From CBDCNP01 sp965222425 (lineage in GTDB: Bacteria > Acidobacteriota > Vicinamibacteria > Marinacidobacterales > DATDRI01), in assembly GCA_965222425.1 (NCBI GenBank), contig CBDCTW010000011.1, positions 10,993 to 74,992 on the forward strand: a stretch of DNA of 64,000 bases, read 5' to 3'. Both the position numbers and the translations under genes were made by a program. How positions within the stretch are numbered: position 1 is the stretch's first letter; every line of letters starts with the position of its first letter. Below are positions 26,101 to 37,301 of the stretch, in pieces. The notes beneath the pieces are model-generated. The model was not told the DNA's origin. It ran no database searches and saw only the letters and a program-made list of their open reading frames with translations.

Positions 26101-28711
26101 ATGGCTCTTAGCGTTGGTGATCGTCTTGGTCCTTATGAAATCGTCGCACCTATTGGTGCGGGTGGCATGGGTGAGGTCTACCAGGCCAAAGACACACGGC
26201 TCGATCGCACCGTGGCCATCAAAGTCCTTCTTTCTCACGTAGCTAGCAATCCCGAGGTCCGCCAGAGATTCGAACGCGAAGCCCGCGCCGTCTCGAGCTT
26301 GAACCATCCACACATCTGCACGCTCTACGACATCGGTAGCGAGAATGGCATCGACTTCATGGTCATGGAGCACATCGAAGGCGACACGCTTGCCGATCGG
26401 TTAAAAAAAGGCGCGCTGCCTCTCGCCAAGGGGTTGTGCATCGGGACCTGAAGCCGGGCAACATCATGCTCACGAAATCCGGAGCGAAGCTCCTGGATTT
26501 CGGGCTTGCGAAGCTGCATGTCACCGGCTCCGGACCGGACCTTTCGGCTCTTCCCACCGAACAGAAGTCTCTCACCGAGCCGGGAGCGATCCTGGGAACC
26601 TTCCAGTACATGGCTCCAGAGCAGCTGGAAGGCAAGGAAGCCGATGCCCGCACACCGATATCTTTGCGTTTGGTGCCGTACTGTACGAGATGGTGACGGG
26701 GGAGAAGGCGTTTCAGGGCAAGAGCCAAGCGAGCTTGATCGGAGCGATCATGGAAAGCGATCCCCCGGCGCTTTCCTCTCTTCAGCCGATGACGCCCCTC
26801 CCTCTGGGCCGTGTCGTCGAGAGCTGTCTCGAGAAGGACCCGGAAGATCGCTGGCAGGGCGCAAGCGACCTCAGACGTCAGCTCCAATGGATTCTCGCAG
26901 AAAGTGGACACCCCGACATGCGCCAGGCCGAGCCCTCTGGGATGCGACGCTTGGTTCCTTGGGGAATCGCCGCGCTCACGTCCGGCCTCGCTGTTGTGTT
27001 GCTTTGGAGCCAGATAACGACACGACCTGCCCAGTCGGTCACTCGCTTGACGGTGACACTGCCGGAAGACCAGAGGCTTACCGGCGAACCAGAAACGGCT
27101 TCGATTCCGTTCGCTTTGTCGCCCGACGGATCACGCCTCGTGTATTCGGCAGGGCGCGATGAACAGACGCAGCTCTACGTTCGCGACATGGATGGCTTCG
27201 AAGAAAGACCTATCGCAGGTACGGAAGGCGCCACCTCGCCGTTCTTTTCGCCAGACAATGCGTGGGTGGGTTTTTTTGCCGACGGAAAGTTTCAGAAGGT
27301 ATCGCTCGCAGGTGGCGCGCCGATTACGATCTGCGAGGCGCCCAATTACATGGGAAATGGCGTCCATTGGGGGGCCAACGAACGGATCATCTTCGGAGGA
27401 AGAGCGGGGGGAGTGGGGCTCTCTCAGGTGCCGGCGGGAGGGGGTAGAGCCGAGAAGCTGACGACTCCGGATGTCGAGAGGGGTGAATTTGCGCATACCT
27501 GGCCCCAATTCTTGCCCGACGGTAAGAGCGTCCTCTTCACGCTTTGGGGCGGTGATGACCAGGGCACCCAAATTTTGTCGTTGGAGACGGGTGAATGGGG
27601 AGAGATCCTTTCTGGCGTCTTGGCAGAGGGGGCGAAGTTTCTTCCCACCGGCCACCTCATCTACGTCCGGGAGCTCGGCTCTGATCGCTACGGGCGGCTG
27701 GAAGCCGTGCCCTTCGACTTGGCGCGCCTGGAGACAGTCGGTTCGCCGATTCCGGTTGTCGATGGCGTCGATGCCAGTTTCCGCGCCGGTTGGGCAAGCT
27801 TGTCGGTTTCTAACACGGGGTCTCTTGTTTACCTGCCCGCGAGGCCCGCCGAGCGTTCGCTGGTGTGGGTCGATCATCAGGGAGGAGCCACCCTCGCAAT
27901 CGAAGACAGAGCAGCCTTTGAACTGCCACGTCTCTCGCCTGATGGCAGCCGAGTGGCGTTGGGGCTGAACAACCAGATTTGGGTTTATGACATCGAGCGC
28001 GGCACACGCACCCGGCTCACCCAGGAATCATTCAATGGGTCGCCCGTTTGGACGCCGGACGGTGCACGAATCGTTTTCAATTCGATGCGGAGCGGCCCTT
28101 GGAACGTGTACTCGAAGCCCGTGGACGGAAGCAGCGAAGCCGAGAAGCTTCTGGCAAGCAAACACCCCCAACTTCCCTGCTCCTGGAGTCCGAATGGCCA
28201 GGTCCTGGCTTTCAGGAAAACCAACCCGGACACGGGATCTGATATCGGGATGCTGTCTCGGGAGGGAGAGGCCTCGCCATTTGTTGCCACGACGTCTGAG
28301 GAAGGGGCTCCGATTTTCTCTCCCGATGGTCGGTTCCTCGCCTACGTTTCTGACGAATCGGGCAGGGCCGAGGTCTACGTGCAACCTTACCCGGCGACGG
28401 GGAAGAAGTTGGCGGTCTCTGTCAATGGCGGTTTAGAGCCACTTTGGTTCGCCGATGGCCACGAGCTTTTCTACCGGGACGAAAACCAGGTCATGGCCGT
28501 CGATATAGACACCTCCGGTGAGTTGGAAGTTGGGAAACCGCGGCCGCTTTTTGAAGGGCCGTCCACGCATGGCTTCTTGAATCGCAGAAACTGGGACATC
28601 TCACCGGACGGCAAGCGCTTCTTGATAATTCGTGACGAGTCCAAACCGCCAAGGGAGCTGCGCGTGGTCCTCAACTGGTTCGAGGAGCTTAAACGCATCG
28701 TCCCCGAGTAA
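26101..28711 (+). pseudogene. Ser/Thr protein kinase with beta-propeller sensor, two frame lesions
   Basis: The first frame (26101-26451) carries a PknB-type N-lobe: GPYEIVAPIGAGGMGEVYQAKD and VAIKVL. A second frame (about 26430-26660) resumes at VVHRDLKPGNIMLT, DFGLAKL and GTFQYMAPEQL. A third (to 28711) covers the end of the kinase (GAVLYEMVTGEKAFQG...EDRWQ), one membrane segment (LVPWGIAALTSGLAVVLLW) and a TolB/PD40-type propeller with repeated SPDGxxLxY motifs. Lesion 1, near 26430, deletes the segment before HRD that normally forms helix E. Lesion 2 is an extra AC in CACACC at 26651-26656. The 673-aa third frame (from ATG 26690) could still be translated as a kinase-less membrane propeller protein. 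Confidence 0.85.
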
Positions 28712-28825
28712 CCCGGTGATCTCAGGTTCGATCTTCGCAACCGGTTCCATAGAACCGCAACTCACCCCGCCAGGGCCGCAACGGGTTCCTTAAAACAGCA
28801 ATCCGTGCGACAAGTCCCACATGCG

Positions 28826-30007
28826 CTACGGCTCGCTGGTCATGATGAAGAGCGGCTTGCCTTCGAACTTCTCGAATGTGGGGCGCAGGCGGTCGGTGTT
28901 GTAGTATTTCTCGACGTTCACCACCTTTTTCTCGCTGGTTACGATATCGAGTGGCACGCTGTCGTAGCGTCCGTTTCGGACCGAGACCAATCTTCCTTCC
29001 GCTCCCTCTAGGACAAGATCCATCGCTAGGTTGCCGAAGGCCATGGGGACGATGGAGTCCATCGCGTCCGGGTCGCCGCAGCGTACGAGGTAACCCAGGC
29101 GCTGGTTGATGGCGTTGATGCGGCGTCCTTTGTTGAATTTTGGCGAGAGCTCCTTCAACTTCTCCGACACGTGGTCGCCGACACCACCCAGCTTCTTGTG
29201 TCCGAACTGGTCCTTCTCTTCTTTGTCGAAAATCATCTCCGAGCCATTGAACGTAGCCCCTTCGGAGACGATCACGACGGAGTACTTGCTGGGATTCGAA
29301 TAGCGGTCCTCAGTCAAAAGCTCACAGAGACGCTCGATGTCGAATTGGTGCTCGGGGATCACGCAGCGATTGGCGGCACCGGCCATGGTGGGGATCAAAG
29401 AGGTGAATCCGGCGTAGCGTCCAAAGACCTCGATCACCAAGAAACGCTCGTGGCTTCCCGCGGTGGTCCGCAAGGCATGAGTCATCTCGATGGTTCGGGT
29501 CACGCAGGTGCTGAAACCGATGCAGTAATCCGTTCCCGGTACGTCGTTGTCCATGGTCTTCGGAATCGCGATGATGCCGACGCCTTGTTGGTGGAGCCTC
29601 GCGGCGTAGGAGAGGGTGTCGTCTCCTCCGATGGGGATCAGCATGTCGACGCCGAGCCAATCGAGGTTGGCGAGGACCTCGCCGGTGACATCGTTGATTT
29701 CCTCGGTGTAGCGCTCTTTGAGGTGCTCCGGAACGTTCGCGATGGGCAGATGGCTTGGGCGTGTCCGGGAGGAATGGAGAAACGTGCCGCCGGTGCGGCC
29801 CACCTTGTTGACGACTTCTTCGGTGAGCTCGATGACCTGCTCGTAGGAAGGCACCACGCTGTCGCGCACCAAATCGACGAGCCCCGCCCATCCGCGGCGG
29901 ATGCCGAGCACCCGATAGCCTTCCCGAAGCGCCCGGATCGCAGGGTTCAGTCCGGGCACATCACCGCCACCGGTTAAGATAGCAATGGTGCCTTTTCGGT
30001 GACTCAT
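28826..30007 (-). CDS. 6-phosphofructokinase, predicted pyrophosphate-dependent
   Basis: This is PfkA-family glycolytic enzyme (393 aa) that phosphorylates fructose 6-phosphate. GGGDVPGLN at the N-terminus is the phosphoryl-donor loop. The residues that distinguish donor type are GGDD (127-130, Asp where ATP enzymes have Gly) and PKTMDND (149-155, Lys where ATP enzymes have Gly). Both are of the PPi-dependent kind, which would make the step reversible. MTHALRTTAGSHERFLVIEVFGR and EGATFNGSE are further family motifs. It stands alone, divergent from the radical SAM gene. Confidence 0.88.
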   Translation of the reverse strand: MSHRKGTIAILTGGGDVPGLNPAIRALREGYRVLGIRRGWAGLVDLVRDSVVPSYEQVIELTEEVVNKVGRTGGTFLHSSRTRPSHLPIANVPEHLKERYTEEINDVTGEVLANLDWLGVDMLIPIGGDDTLSYAARLHQQGVGIIAIPKTMDNDVPGTDYCIGFSTCVTRTIEMTHALRTTAGSHERFLVIEVFGRYAGFTSLIPTMAGAANRCVIPEHQFDIERLCELLTEDRYSNPSKYSVVIVSEGATFNGSEMIFDKEEKDQFGHKKLGGVGDHVSEKLKELSPKFNKGRRINAINQRLGYLVRCGDPDAMDSIVPMAFGNLAMDLVLEGAEGRLVSVRNGRYDSVPLDIVTSEKKVVNVEKYYNTDRLRPTFEKFEGKPLFIMTSEP

Positions 30008-30054
30008 ATTGTTACGGTGAGTTCTGCGAGGGACATCTCATTGTGACCACCCGA

Positions 30055-30084
30055 TTGGACTTTCGTCAATAAGATGACTAAAAT
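30055..30084 (+). promoter_or_regulatory. Promoter of the radical SAM gene, near-leaderless
   Basis: TTGGAC (30055-30060), an 18-base spacer and TAAAAT (30079-30084) form a good sigma70-like promoter in an AT-rich patch. Transcription would start near 30091, and the ATG is at 30096, with no Shine-Dalgarno sequence between. Confidence 0.5.
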
Positions 30085-30095
30085 CAATAGTTTAT

Positions 30096-31799
30096 ATGAA
30101 TAGAAAGTTACAAGAGCGGAATCGAGAGCTTCTCCAGGGCGAGATCGGAACGGTCTTCAAGCCCCACGTGGGAAGGCTCCGCGTGGCGATCGGCTACCCC
30201 AATACGTACTACCTCGGGATGTCGAACGTCGGCTTCCAGGCCGTTTATCGCTTCTGGAACGATGAGCCCGATGTGGTCTGCGAGCGCTTTTTTCTGCCCG
30301 ACCATGGTGACCTCGACCGGCTCCGCAAGAGTGGAGAGCCACTCACCACCCTCGAGTCCGGCACGCCGGTACGTGACTTCGACGTCGTGGCCTTCTCCAT
30401 CACGTTCGAGCCCGATGAGCTGAACTTAATCTCGATGTTGGATCTAGCCGGCATCCCTGCCCTGGCCGAGGACAGAAGCGAGAGAGACCCCCTGGTTTTG
30501 GCCGGTGGGCCGGTGACGTTCTTGAATCCGGAACCCTTGGCGCCCTTCTTGGATTTGATCGCGGTGGGAGAGGCCGAAGCACTGCTTCCCCCCTTGACCG
30601 ATGCGCTACGAGTCGGCACCTCGCGGGCGGAGTTGCTGCAGCGAGTCGAGGAGCTAGGGGGTTTCTACGTTCCGAGCCACTTCGAAATCGACTACAACTC
30701 CGATGGGACGATCGCACGCCGTCGCAATCGCGTGGCCTCGGACCATCGAGTCGTGCGAGCGAAGATGGGCAAGCGAGCCGGCCTGTCTCCTCCGGCAACG
30801 TACGTTCTCACCTCCGCGACCGAGATGTCGAAGAAATTTCTGGTCGAGATTTCTCGAGGATGCCCGACTCTCTGCCGCTTCTGTTGGGCGGGATACAACT
30901 ACTTGCCCAAGCGGTCTTTCGAGCTCGAGAAGATCCTGGAAGCTTCCCGAAACGCACGCGTCCACACGTCGGAGATCGGTCTCGTCTCGACGGCGGTGGG
31001 AGCCCATCGCGAGATCGTTCCGTTAGTGAACGGGCTCAAAGAGATGGGATTTCGGGTCAGTGTCTCCTCGCTTCGTTTCGAAGATCTCCGTCCGGAGCTC
31101 CTCGATGCGCTAATAGGAAGCGGTGAGAAGACTCTTGCGGTGGCGCCAGAGGTGGGTACCGATCGGCTCCGTTTCGCCATCCACAAACGGATCCCCAACA
31201 CCGAGATCTTGGAGAAGACGGACATGATCTTCTCGCGCGGTGTGGAGAACTTGAAGCTTTACTTGATGGTGGGACTTCCCGGTGAGCGAGAGGAGGACGT
31301 GGAGGGGATCGTCACTCTGGTCGAGTCCATCCGCCAACGGATGCTGGAGCACGGCCGCCGGCGCCGCCGTCTCGGTCGGATCATTCCGAGCATCAATCCT
31401 TTTATTCCCAAGCCGGGAACGCCCTTTCAGTGGTGTCCGATGGCCTCTCAAAAGGAATTGCATCGCAAGATGCGTTACCTTCAAAAGTCGCTAGGACGCA
31501 TCCCCAACGTGGAGCCCCGCTGCAAATCCCCACGACTCGAAAAACTTCAGGCCCTCCTGGCACTCGGTGATCGCCGGTTGGCTTCCGCCATGCTGCGAAT
31601 GGCGAGACGGGAAGCCGATCTGAGTCGCGCGCTCGCGCTCGACGGGCTCGACCTAAGTTTCTACATTCATCGAGAACGTCCCCTGGACGAGATTTTGCCC
31701 TGGGATCACATCGATAACGGAATGAAGAGCGAGCTACTCGAAACGCAGTACCGGAAGGCGGAGGTCGCTCATTCGATGACCACCAGCGCCACCGCGTAG
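30096..31799 (+). CDS. B12-binding-type radical SAM protein
   Basis: The 567-residue protein has an N-terminal cobalamin-binding-like domain (VAIGYPNTYYLGMSNVGFQAVY, then LVLAGGPVTFLNPEPLAPFLD). A radical SAM domain follows with the [4Fe-4S] motif CPTLCRFC (C-x3-C-x2-C) in EISRGCPTLCRFCWAGYN, near residue 255. It resembles the TIGR03960-type proteins that occur next to a TIGR03936 partner and are found fused to it in some genomes. The substrate is unknown. No TIGR03936-like partner is present here. The 3' end overlaps the convergent AcpS-like gene by 31 nt. Confidence 0.82.
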   Translation: MNRKLQERNRELLQGEIGTVFKPHVGRLRVAIGYPNTYYLGMSNVGFQAVYRFWNDEPDVVCERFFLPDHGDLDRLRKSGEPLTTLESGTPVRDFDVVAFSITFEPDELNLISMLDLAGIPALAEDRSERDPLVLAGGPVTFLNPEPLAPFLDLIAVGEAEALLPPLTDALRVGTSRAELLQRVEELGGFYVPSHFEIDYNSDGTIARRRNRVASDHRVVRAKMGKRAGLSPPATYVLTSATEMSKKFLVEISRGCPTLCRFCWAGYNYLPKRSFELEKILEASRNARVHTSEIGLVSTAVGAHREIVPLVNGLKEMGFRVSVSSLRFEDLRPELLDALIGSGEKTLAVAPEVGTDRLRFAIHKRIPNTEILEKTDMIFSRGVENLKLYLMVGLPGEREEDVEGIVTLVESIRQRMLEHGRRRRRLGRIIPSINPFIPKPGTPFQWCPMASQKELHRKMRYLQKSLGRIPNVEPRCKSPRLEKLQALLALGDRRLASAMLRMARREADLSRALALDGLDLSFYIHRERPLDEILPWDHIDNGMKSELLETQYRKAEVAHSMTTSATA

Positions 31800-32098
31800 T
31801 CTCCGCTGTGACTAATGCTGACGTGACTCTTCGCGTCGGCCGTTTGCTTCTTTGCCTCGCCGTGGAGCTGCAGGGTGGGAGCTTGGGCGGGTTCGCGGGC
31901 GACTTCAACATCACCGACCGCTTCCTCCCCGCCCAGCCCGAGAGCAAGGCAAGCGGCTCGTTTGGCGGCATAGCGGCCGGCTAGATGAGGGTGAGGGTTG
32001 CGGCGGCGGAGACAGTAGCGCCGCTCGGGCTCGGTATAGATGGAGCTCTCCGCAGGAGGTGTCTCGTCGAGGGTCGCCAAGTAGAGTCCGATTTTCAT
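31769..32098 (-). CDS. AcpS-like 4'-phosphopantetheinyl transferase, metal ligands missing
   Basis: The 109 residues match the AcpS fold in the middle and at the end: YTEPERRYC, HLAGRYAAKRAACLALG, and HVSISHSGDYAVALVVIE. AcpS loads the phosphopantetheine arm onto acyl carrier protein with Mg2+. Two residues that bind the metal are not conserved. The N-terminal GxD motif reads GLYLATL (Tyr near position 6 for Asp), and AAKEA reads AAKRA (Arg 47 for Glu). The N-terminal region is also about ten residues shorter. It may be inactive or have altered activity; a true AcpS may be elsewhere in the genome. It is 26 bp from the divergent pgeF-like gene. Confidence 0.7.
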   Translation of the reverse strand: MKIGLYLATLDETPPAESSIYTEPERRYCLRRRNPHPHLAGRYAAKRAACLALGLGGEEAVGDVEVAREPAQAPTLQLHGEAKKQTADAKSHVSISHSGDYAVALVVIE

Positions 32099-32124
32099 GT
32101 TAGTACCCCCTCACCCTACAAGCT

Positions 32125-32892
32125 ATGAACGATCTTTTCCAGCGACGATCCATCGGAAGCCCCGAGGCACTCGATGTCGTGGTTTGTAAGCCCATGGCCG
32201 ATCGCGGTGTGCCGCACGCGTTCAGCTTGCGGTGGCGGAAGTGGGAGAGTGAGGAGCCGTTCGGGGCCCGAGACCGAGGCGACCAAGATCGAGAAGAGCT
32301 TGCCGGGGCCTTGGGGCTAGAGACGTTGGCCCACATGCGCCAGGTGCACGGCTCGGAAGTCCAGGCGATCGATGAAGCGCCGCTCACCCTTACGGTCTGC
32401 GATGGGCTGGCCACGATGACGAAGGGACTTGCCCTTATCGTCCACACTGCAGACTGCGTTCCGCTCGTCCTTTGGGACGAGGACCGAGGAGCGGTCGCCG
32501 CCGTCCACGCCGGCTGGAGGGGTGCGCTGGCGGGAGTTTCTCGTTCCGCGGCGGCCTTTCTAGCGAAGAGGTTTGGCTCGCGGGCAGAATCGATCCACGT
32601 GGCGATGGGACCGTCCATCGGTGCCTGTTGCTATGCAGTCGGCGAGGAGGTTGTTCACGCCTTCAAGGAACAAGTCTCCTGGGGCAGCGATCTCTTCTCA
32701 CCCGGCCCACGCGGAAAGAGTCACTTGAATTTGATCGAAGCCAACTCGCGGCAGCTCACCGAGTATGGAGTCCCGCGGGAGCAGATCTATTCGAGTGGTA
32801 TGTGCACGTCTTGCGACAATGGACGACTTTACTCCTACCGCAAGGAGGGTACGGGCGTTGGGAGATTGATGGGGGTAATCGGCGTCGGATGA
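32125..32892 (+). CDS. pgeF: PgeF/YfiH-family multicopper-like protein (LACC1 family)
   Basis: This family was first described as polyphenol oxidase and later as a purine nucleoside phosphorylase/adenosine deaminase that also acts in peptidoglycan editing. The 255 residues carry the active-site signatures: HMRQVHGSEV, VHTADCVPLVLWD, AAVHAGWRGALAG, MGPSIGACCYAVG, SSGMCTSCDN and YSYRKEGTGVGR. The His-Cys-His zinc ligands are all present. Divergent from the AcpS-like gene, with its own short upstream region. Confidence 0.88.
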   Translation: MNDLFQRRSIGSPEALDVVVCKPMADRGVPHAFSLRWRKWESEEPFGARDRGDQDREELAGALGLETLAHMRQVHGSEVQAIDEAPLTLTVCDGLATMTKGLALIVHTADCVPLVLWDEDRGAVAAVHAGWRGALAGVSRSAAAFLAKRFGSRAESIHVAMGPSIGACCYAVGEEVVHAFKEQVSWGSDLFSPGPRGKSHLNLIEANSRQLTEYGVPREQIYSSGMCTSCDNGRLYSYRKEGTGVGRLMGVIGVG

Positions 32893-32907
32893 AACCAGCC
32901 TAGGGCA

Positions 32908-33666
32908 CTAGGTGCTCTCTGCCGGTTGGTTCGATTGTTCCTCGCCGCGAGGACCCGGGGACGGGCCTAAATAGTACATGATGCGGCCGCAGCTGTCGCA
33001 GCTCAGAATCTCTTTCCCCACGCGGATCTCGTTGTAGACCTGCGGCCGAAGTCGCACATGGCAGACGTCACAATGCTCGTCCTTGGCCTCCGCCATAGCG
33101 ATGCCGCTCCGCGCTTCTGCCACCTTGCGATATTGCGCGAGGAGATCGGCATCGATGGTCGCAAGCAATTTCTCTCGCTCGGAGTTTTCCTTTTCGAGCT
33201 CGGTGTGGAGGCGAGTCCCTTCCGCTTCTAGATCGGCCTCCATGGCGGAGACCTTCTTTTGTCCCTCTTCTAACTCTTTCTGGCGTAGCTTCAGCTGTTC
33301 TTGAAATCGATCGCCTTCCTCCATTCCGATGAGGATGTCCTCTTCCTTCTTGCCGATCTCTTCCTTGGTATTCCCGATCTGCTTCTCCATGGCTTTGTAC
33401 TCATCGTTCTTCTTCACTTGCATCAGCTGATCTTTGTACTTCCCGAGCAACGTCTCGATCTGTTCCAGCTCTCCCTCCATGGCGCGTCGTTGTTTCTGCA
33501 ACTCGCTCAGGCGATCCTCGACAGCTTTGACGTTCGCTCGCTCGGTGGCGATCTCTTTTTCCAGCTCCTCCACCTCGACTGGAATACGCGCGAGCCGGGT
33601 TTCGATAGCTCGTATCTGAAGGTCGAGCTTCTGAAGAGTGATCAAGTTCTCGAGCTCTGGAATCAT
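32908..33666 (-). CDS. Coiled-coil protein with C-terminal C4 zinc ribbon
   Basis: This 252-residue protein is almost entirely coiled coil from about residue 10 to 195 (heptads rich in E, K, L and Q). It ends in a C4-type zinc ribbon: HCDVCHVRL followed by LSCDSCGRIMYY. This is the zf-RING_7/CT398-like family, found near RNA and DNA processing genes in many bacteria, with no settled biochemical role. It lies next to the tRNA gene and rpoD on the same strand, but the tRNA separates it from that operon. Confidence 0.8.
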   Translation of the reverse strand: MIPELENLITLQKLDLQIRAIETRLARIPVEVEELEKEIATERANVKAVEDRLSELQKQRRAMEGELEQIETLLGKYKDQLMQVKKNDEYKAMEKQIGNTKEEIGKKEEDILIGMEEGDRFQEQLKLRQKELEEGQKKVSAMEADLEAEGTRLHTELEKENSEREKLLATIDADLLAQYRKVAEARSGIAMAEAKDEHCDVCHVRLRPQVYNEIRVGKEILSCDSCGRIMYYLGPSPGPRGEEQSNQPAEST

Positions 33667-33703
33667 CGCAGCATTAATGGGCCTGCTTTTCTACTGGCCT
33701 AAC

Positions 33704-33780
33704 TGGTGGGCCCACTAGGACTTGAACCTAGGACCAACCGGTTATGAGCCGGTGGCTCTAACCAACTGAGCTATGGGCCC
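33704..33780 (-). tRNA. tRNA with CAT anticodon, probably tRNA-Ile2 (lysidine-modified)
   Basis: On the minus strand a full cloverleaf of 77 nt forms, with CCA encoded. The 7-bp acceptor stem is GGGCCCA/TGGGCCC, the D arm has AGCTCAGTTGGTTAGAGC, and the anticodon loop is CTCATAA (anticodon at 33744-33746). The T arm has GGTTCAAGTCC. A CAT anticodon means elongator Met, initiator Met or Ile2. The first pair is G-C, which argues against initiator. The T-arm and variable region (TTGGTC...GGTTCAAGTCC) look like Ile2, which reads AUA after TilS modification. It lies just downstream of rpoD. A TATATT box (33791-33796, minus) may drive it separately. Confidence 0.85.
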
Positions 33781-33798
33781 TCTCTTCAATAATATACT

Positions 33799-35525
<1,727 letters not shown>

Positions 35526-35529
<4 letters not shown>

Positions 35530-37301
35530 GTAAGTGTCTCCATCCGCCCTGAGCTCTCAATCCTCCGTGCCAGGGATTGGATCTCGGCGGTAATTATGTT
35601 GTCGTCGTCGACACCCTGGGCTAGTTTAGCTCGCAGGCGCGAAAGCTGCCGGCGCCACCTCTGCTCGCGAAGACGATTCAGGCAATCGCGAGGACTCTGC
35701 CGAGACCCCAACGGGGACGGCTCCAGAGCGATTCGAGTCAGCATGTTTCGTTCGGCTTCCGCGCTCAGCCGATCGAGCACGCGCTCGGTTGAAAGGCTCT
35801 CCGAGGCCACCACTTGTTTCATGGCTCTCAGAATAGATGCCGTTGCGAGCTCGATGAGATCTTCCTCTCCGACCTCGTCCAGCAGCGCCGGGGCATCTTC
35901 CGGCGACTGGAGCAACCATCTGATGAGATCTCGCTCCGCCGGCTTTACCGATTCGGTCGAACCAAAATTATCGGGATTCTGAGCATTTCGGTCGGCGAAG
36001 CTTACCCGGTGGGCGCGCGCCAACACCTGACGGCGTAGCTCCTCCACCACCGTGGCGTCCGAGATCTCCGCTAGCTCTGCCAATCGGCTCACGTAACCTA
36101 CGCGTTCGACTTGGCTCGGGATACGGGCCAAAGTAGGCAGCACTCCGTTGAGGAAGTCTACTTTGCCTCGGGGGCTCGCGACGTCCGACTTCTTGGCGGA
36201 ACGCTCGATGAGATAGTCCATGAACGAGTGAGCCCCGTCGAGTCTTTGGCGATAGGCCTCTCCACCTTCTTTCCGAATGAAGAGGTCCGGGTCCTGACCG
36301 GGAGGAAGGCTCAATACGGAGACTTGGAAACCTTCCTCGATCAACACATCGATGCTGCGCGCCGCGGCGGCTTCTCCGGCTGCATCGGGATCGAAATTCA
36401 CGACGATGCGGTCGGTGTAACGGCGAATGAGACGGGCCTGGCCCGATGTAAGACTCGTGCCGCAGCACGCGACGGCGTTCGCGACCCCCCCTTGATAGGC
36501 CTGGATGCAATCGAGATACCCCTCCATCAGGATCGCGATTCCGCTCTGCCGAATCGCGGTCTTGGCTCTGTCGAACCCGTAAAGAACTCGACTTTTGTTG
36601 TAAAGGGGGCTCTCGGGCGAGTTCAGGTATTTCGGCTCACCGGGGCCCAGGAGTCTTCCCCCAAACGCCACGACTCTTCCGGATTCATTGCGAATGGGGA
36701 TGATGACGCGGTCGCGGAAGCGATCGTAAAAGCCCCGGTCCTCACGACGTGGGATGGCTAAGCCGGCGCGCGCCACCATCTCCGGCTTCGCACCCTTCCT
36801 GGTGAGGTGTTCTAGCAAAGAAGACCATGCGTCGGCGGCGTACCCGAACCCGGCCTTCTCAATCGTTTCCCGACTGAGACCCCGGCCTTCGAGATAAGAG
36901 AGGGCGCGAGGATTTTTCATCAGTTGATCTTGGAAAAACCGCGCCGCCTCGTCATGAAGCTTGAGCAACAAGGTACGCTCTTGATTTTCAGGCCCCGCCT
37001 TGCGTTGGCTGGGGATGCTGATCCCGGCCCGAGAGGCGAGTTGGGTCACGGCCTCGGGAAAGGACATCTTGTCGTAGAGCATCAGGAATTTGAAGGCGTC
37101 CCCGCCCTGGCCGCAGCCGAAGCAGTGGAAGATCTCACGCTCCGGACTCACGTTGAAGGAGGGCGTTTTCTCGGAGTGGAAAGGACAGAGACCCTTGAAG
37201 CTTTTTCCCGCCTTCTTCAGCGGCACGTACTGTGTGACGAGATCGACGATGTCGGTACCGGCCCGTACCTGCTCGATGAAATTGGATCCAAAGATCGGCA
37301 C
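35526..37301 (-). CDS. dnaG: DNA primase DnaG
   Basis: DnaG makes RNA primers for replication. The 591-residue protein has the N-terminal zinc-binding domain (CPFHSEKTPSF...FHCFGCGQGG, the CHC2 pattern) and the DnaG catalytic core with EGFGYA-like LSRETIEKAGFGYAAD. A Toprim domain follows (ILMEGYLDCIQAYQGG, then NFDPDAAGEAAAARS). The C-terminal part is a DnaB-interacting helical region. The start codon shares a base with the mutS2 stop, and the stop overlaps the rpoD start, so mutS2-dnaG-rpoD is one operon. The usual rpsU partner of the macromolecular synthesis operon is absent. Confidence 0.95.
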
